NCBI RefSeq assembly: GCF_009865215.1
Contig: NZ_WWJX01001373.1
Location: 1-34,801, forward strand
Source: Streptomyces sp. SID3343
GTDB lineage: Bacteria > Actinomycetota > Actinomycetes > Streptomycetales > Streptomycetaceae
DNA: 34,801 nt
Direction: 5' to 3'
Shown: piece by piece, positions 31,946-34,801 of the stretch
Numbering within the stretch: position 1 is the stretch's first letter
Layout: every line of letters starts with the position of its first letter
Made by a program: the position numbers and the translations under genes
The notes under the pieces: model-generated
The model's database searches: none
Told to the model about the DNA's origin: nothing
Seen by the model: the letters and a program-made list of their open reading frames with translations, nothing else

Positions 31946-32077
31946 ATGCATCAGCGGCCGAGCTGGATCAACGGTAACAACAAGCCGCCGGATCTCCAAT
32001 CCGGGGGCCGGTATCGACCACGCATGACCGATCCCGCACGCCCGTTGACGGGCGTGCGGGCGTTGTTCGTCCGCTAG
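31946..32077 (+). CDS. Candidate 43-aa small ORF
   Basis: ATG at 31946 directly behind GGGGG encodes MHQRPSWINGNNKPPDLQSG and then GRYRPRMTDPARPLTGVRAL, ending FVR. Third-position GC is about 79 percent, below the neighbouring genes, and the frame runs through the terminator hairpin and across the stop of the SEC-C gene. It could be chance; it is listed because its first half is not low-complexity and it sits between hairpins. Confidence 0.2.
   Translation: MHQRPSWINGNNKPPDLQSGGRYRPRMTDPARPLTGVRALFVR
32034..32059. terminator. Bidirectional hairpin terminator
   Basis: CCGCACGCCCG, loop TTGA, CGGGCGTGCGG: a perfect 11-bp stem, 15 nt beyond the SEC-C gene stop. T-rich bases (GTTGTTCG) follow on the plus strand. 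It probably ends transcripts from the minus-strand gene and possibly from the left. Confidence 0.75.
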
Positions 32078-33042
32078 TTCAGGGTGATCTGCCGGTTCAG
32101 CAGTCCGTTGCGCGCGCTGCGCTGGCGCGGGGTCAAGGGGCTGGTGTCGGCCATGGCGGTGGCGAGGCGCTCACCGAATTCGCGGGCCGGCTTCTCGACG
32201 TCGTCCGCGGTCATCGCGGTCGGCAGGTCCCACACTGGGACGAGCAGACCGTGCGCGCGGAACGAGCCCACGAAGCGGGTGCCCTCGCCCAGGCTCGACT
32301 CGCCGGCCGCGTGCAGGCGCGCGATCGCGTCGAGCAGTTCCTCCTCCGCGTGCGGCATGACCCAGCGCAGGTGGTTCTTCTCGGTCGTGCCACACCAGTA
32401 CGCGGCATCCACCGACGAGAGCCGAACCGTCGGCATCGCGGCCGCGTTCGCGCGCTCCAGCGAGGCGCTCACCTCGGCGTTCATCGCGGTCGGGTCGTCC
32501 ACCCAGAAGTCGAAGCCCTCGTGGACCGTGATCTCCAGAGGCAGCGTGACGTCGATCAGGTCCTGGAGACGGTCGCCGGACTCGGGCAGCGGGCCGGGAG
32601 CGACCGACGAGCCGTCCTCCTGCGCCAGCGCACGCTCGAGGGCGTGCGCGAGGTCGCGGCTGACGTCGCCCGAGCTGGTGTGGGTCTGCAGACCGACCAG
32701 GATCGAGCCGTCCGCGCGCCGCAGCGCCGGCCAGGCCATCGGCAGGACGGTGGCCAGCGTGACCTTCTGGCCGGCGTGCTCACCGGTCAGGGTCAGCTGC
32801 GCGGTGGCGGCCGGCACCAGCTCGCGCAGGGCGATCCAGTCGCATTCGTTGGGAAGCCCCTGGAAGGGACGGAGGACGAGCGTCTCGGCGGCGGTGGCCG
32901 CTTCGCGCCCATGGCATGCCTTGTACCGGCGGCCCGACTTGCACGGGCACGGTTCACGACCGCCGACGACCGGGACGGATCCCGTTGCGGCTGCGGTCTG
33001 GGTCTTGCCGGTGTGGCCCTTCAGCGCGGCCTTCTTGCCCAT
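32074..33042 (-). CDS. SEC-C motif protein, DUF5926-type
   Basis: A 322-aa cytoplasmic protein, ATG at 33042 with GGAGAG 8 nt upstream. Near the N-terminus lies the SEC-C zinc motif: GREPCPCKSGRRYKACHG (C-x-C-x8-C-H), as at the end of SecA, where it binds zinc. The remaining 280 residues (LVLRPFQGLPNECDWIALRE, LPMAWPALRRADGSILVGLQ, HEGFDFWVDD, HLRWVMPHAEEELLDAIARL) form the DUF5926 region conserved in actinobacteria, whose role is not known to me. There is no membrane segment. It is transcribed alone, ending at a strong hairpin terminator. Confidence 0.88.
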   Translation of the reverse strand: MGKKAALKGHTGKTQTAAATGSVPVVGGREPCPCKSGRRYKACHGREAATAAETLVLRPFQGLPNECDWIALRELVPAATAQLTLTGEHAGQKVTLATVLPMAWPALRRADGSILVGLQTHTSSGDVSRDLAHALERALAQEDGSSVAPGPLPESGDRLQDLIDVTLPLEITVHEGFDFWVDDPTAMNAEVSASLERANAAAMPTVRLSSVDAAYWCGTTEKNHLRWVMPHAEEELLDAIARLHAAGESSLGEGTRFVGSFRAHGLLVPVWDLPTAMTADDVEKPAREFGERLATAMADTSPLTPRQRSARNGLLNRQITLN

Positions 33043-33196
33043 GCTGCGGTCTCTCCGCCTCGGTGTCGGGGGGATGGTGGTCGACGACTCACCAGACCCG
33101 AGAGTACTGAGTCCGCGAGCGAGGATTGACCGCTCGAACGCGCACTCGACCGCGAGCGGATCGGGTGTGGGTGTCGTCCGTGGGCCTCGTACGCGT

Positions 33197-33215
33197 CGCC
33201 CGCGGGACGCGGGCG
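33197..33215. terminator. Hairpin terminator after anti-sigma-type gene
   Basis: CGCCCGCG, loop GGA, CGCGGGCG: a perfect 8-bp stem located 10 nt past the stop of the minus-strand ATPase gene. There is no T-tract, which is common in high-GC terminators. Confidence 0.6.
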
Positions 33216-33225
33216 TGGGGCGGAG

Positions 33226-33705
33226 TCAGTCCAACGGCTCAACGGCGTCGAGGTCGAACTCGTCCCACAGCCCGTCGCCGGAGCGCCGGGTGACCGGCAC
33301 GAGGGCCCACACGGTGACTTCCTCGTGCGAACCGCGCACCCCCCAATCGGCCGCCAGCGTGCCGATGATCGACAGGCCCCGCCCACCGTGCGCGCTGAGC
33401 GAGGGACTGGCCTGACGCGGACGGGTCGAACTGCCTCCGTCGGTGACCTCGATCGCGAGCAACCCGTCGGGCCGCACCCACCACGCGGCACGGACATTGC
33501 CCGACGGCAGCGCGCGGGCGTGCCGCAGGGCGTTGCTCAGCAGTTCGGACAGGATCAGTACGGCGTCGTCCACGACGTCGAGGGAGATGCCCCAGGCATC
33601 GAGATCGGCGGACAGGCGGTGTCGAGCCGCAGACACGCCGACCGGGGCGTGCGGTACCAGTACCGCCGCGGAATCGGGCATCCCACGGGCCACGACCATT
33701 GCCAC
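33226..33705 (-). CDS. Anti-sigma-type ATP-binding protein (HATPase, RsbW-like)
   Basis: A 159-aa single-domain ATPase. The GTG at 33705 is chosen because AGGAGG lies exactly 6 nt upstream; an ATG two codons later is the alternative, and the open frame to 33846 crosses the promoter. GHKL motifs: AVLILSELLSNALRHA (N box with Glu and Asn), IEVTDGGSSTRP (G1) and LSAHGGRGLSIIGTLAADWG (G2). The C-terminal tail DGLWDEFDLDAVEPLD is strongly acidic. It probably phosphorylates an anti-anti-sigma factor or binds a sigma factor directly; no partner is adjacent. Confidence 0.9.
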   Translation of the reverse strand: MAMVVARGMPDSAAVLVPHAPVGVSAARHRLSADLDAWGISLDVVDDAVLILSELLSNALRHARALPSGNVRAAWWVRPDGLLAIEVTDGGSSTRPRQASPSLSAHGGRGLSIIGTLAADWGVRGSHEEVTVWALVPVTRRSGDGLWDEFDLDAVEPLD

Positions 33706-33754
33706 CCCCGGCCTCCTTATTGCACACTTTCGCTTCGCGCGCACGTCTCGCGCG

Positions 33755-33773
33755 TCGGGCATGAGATGCCCGA
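33755..33773. promoter_or_regulatory. Palindrome upstream of anti-sigma-type gene
   Basis: TCGGGCAT, GAG, ATGCCCGA: perfect 8-bp arms about 50 nt upstream of the GTG start. It could be an operator or a hairpin in the 5' leader. Confidence 0.45.
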
Positions 33774-33886
33774 TGCCGACCGACGGGAAACGGCGCTGCG
33801 CGTTGTGCTCCGACCCACCCAGGGGCGTATAGGGGTATGCGATCACACCAAGTCGGATATAACGCCCCGAAAGGCCACCAGCGTAC

Positions 33887-33902
33887 GCCCCCTAATGGGG
33901 GC
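33887..33902. terminator. Short hairpin at GDPD stop
   Basis: GCCCCC, TAAT, GGGGGC: a perfect 6-bp stem overlapping the first base of the stop codon of the phosphodiesterase gene, probably its terminator. Confidence 0.5.
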
Positions 33903-34729
33903 TAATCGGACAGTTGGGCCATTACCTGTCGTGGCCGATTCGTGATGATCGCGTCGACGCCGAGGCGCAGACACAACTCGACGTCCTCGGGGGCGTCCAC
34001 GGTCCACACGTGTACCCGGTGGCCGGCCCGGTGCAGCCGGGCCACGTAGCGCGGATGGGCGCGGACGATGTCGATGCTGGGGCCGGCGATCCGTACGTCG
34101 CGGGGGAGGGTGCCGTCGCGAAACAGCAACGGGACGTGCTCCATCAGGAACACGGTGGGCAGCTCCGGGGCCATCAGGCGCATCCGGCGCAGCGAGAGCT
34201 GGGAAAAGCTCATCACCCGGATCAGCGACGGGTCGTCGCCGTCGGGGCGGGACAGGCCGAAGCGGTCGAGCAGGTCGACGAGCCGTCGCTCCACCAGGCC
34301 CGCGTAGCGCGTGGGGTGTTTGGTCTCGATCGCCAGCCGTACGGTGCGCGGGGAGTCGACGACCAGTTCGAGCAGTCGCTCCAGGGTCAGCACGGACTTG
34401 CGGTCCCAGTCGGGGGCCTCGGGCTCCTCCGGGCGCTCGCGTTCGACGCCGGATTCCTTCCAGGACCCGAAGTCGAGCGCGGACAACTCGGCGAGTTCGA
34501 GCGTCGACACGATGCCGCGCCCGTTGGAGGTGCGGTCGACCTTGCGGTCGTGGACACAGACCAGATGGCCGTCGGCGGTGAGGCGGACGTCGCATTCGAG
34601 TGCGTCGGCGCCGTCCTCGATGGCCTGGAGGTAGGCCGCGAGCGTGTGCTCGGGGACGGTGTCGGACGCGCCTCGGTGGGCGACTACCTGCACGTTGGCG
34701 CGCAGCGGGCGCGCCCTTGTGGTTGACAC
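33902..34729 (-). CDS. Glycerophosphodiester phosphodiesterase
   Basis: A 275-aa TIM-barrel enzyme with a GTG start at 34729; the ribosome site is weak (GAGATGG about 13 nt upstream). It hydrolyses glycerophosphodiesters to glycerol-3-phosphate and an alcohol. Motifs: VVAHRGASDTVPEHTLAAY (catalytic HRG with the E-N/H-T position), GADALECDVRLTADGHLVCVHD (metal ligand Glu, Asp and the second catalytic His in VHD), RLAIETKHPTRY (E-x-K), and VWTVDAPEDVELCLRLGVDAIITNRP at the C-terminus. It has no signal peptide, so it is cytoplasmic; GDPDs of this kind recycle phospholipid head groups. It stands alone. Confidence 0.92.
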   Translation of the reverse strand: MSTTRARPLRANVQVVAHRGASDTVPEHTLAAYLQAIEDGADALECDVRLTADGHLVCVHDRKVDRTSNGRGIVSTLELAELSALDFGSWKESGVERERPEEPEAPDWDRKSVLTLERLLELVVDSPRTVRLAIETKHPTRYAGLVERRLVDLLDRFGLSRPDGDDPSLIRVMSFSQLSLRRMRLMAPELPTVFLMEHVPLLFRDGTLPRDVRIAGPSIDIVRAHPRYVARLHRAGHRVHVWTVDAPEDVELCLRLGVDAIITNRPRQVMAQLSD

Positions 34730-34801
34730 GAAACAATCGTGCCATCTCGGGGTGAGCGCCAGGTGGCCGCGGGGTGTCGGGGGGCTGTGTTTTGGGGTGG
34801 G

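Noticed and set aside
31960-32033. tRNA-like look of the stretch with GGATCAACGGTAACAAC and CCGGATCTCCAATCCGG (tRNA-Trp-like anticodon arm).
   Set aside because: The D-stem does not pair, the T-arm consensus is missing, loop spacing is wrong and no 7-bp acceptor stem can be drawn.
33830-33860. ATACCCCTATACGCCCCTGG (minus strand) as a CsoR copper-operator.
   Set aside because: It resembles only half of the expected palindrome and lies before an anti-sigma-type gene, not a copper gene.

Overview
This window is high-GC actinobacterial DNA, most likely from the Streptomycetaceae (Streptomyces, Embleya or a close relative). The case rests on strong G/C third-position bias, many GTG starts, a Sco/PCu(A)C/CopCD/DyP copper operon of the kind known from Streptomyces, two stand-alone HATPase anti-sigma-type proteins, and CRISPR repeats of the actinobacterial type I-E class. 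A 16-bp site inside a coding sequence matches the ParB-binding parS consensus, which suggests the origin-proximal half of the chromosome.

Layout. (1) 1-330: a transposase fragment cut by the window edge, next to a frameshifted second IS5-like remnant. (2) 502-6469: a large secreted/membrane protein, two small unrecognised proteins, and a MarR regulator followed by a DHA2-type drug exporter; both of the last two have a TAACAAA element upstream. (3) 6470-9544: a structured intergenic element, a small zinc-ribbon protein, a helix-turn-helix protein with a long Pro/Ala linker, and a SMI1/KNR4 protein. (4) 9808-18049, all minus strand: a copper-handling cluster running from a His-rich membrane protein through YcnI (DUF1775), Sco, PCu(A)C, CopC-CopD and a membrane module fused in frame to a Tat-type DyP peroxidase, to a cupredoxin lipoprotein. 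Most downstream junctions overlap by 4-14 nt. (5) 18283-21676: an anti-sigma-type ATPase, then two type I-E CRISPR arrays (one degenerate, one intact) with homologous leaders on either side of a NUDIX hydrolase; no cas gene is visible. (6) 21836-24697: larB and larC for the nickel-pincer cofactor, separated by about 0.88 kb without a supportable gene. (7) 24789-30484: a large membrane protein, a GT-C mannosyltransferase-like protein carrying the parS site, a GT2 glycosyltransferase and a degenerate prim-pol-like protein. (8) 30889-34729: a secreted protein, a SEC-C/DUF5926 protein, a second anti-sigma-type ATPase and a glycerophosphodiester phosphodiesterase.

A recurring theme is short tandem repeats with units of 6, 9, 10, 12 or 15 nt. 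They occur at about nine separate places, both between genes and inside low-complexity linkers of proteins (MarR-linked exporter, CopCD, DyP fusion, 89-aa protein). This looks like lineage-specific minisatellite expansion rather than a property of any one gene. All functional calls come from reading the sequence and from family knowledge; no database search was possible.
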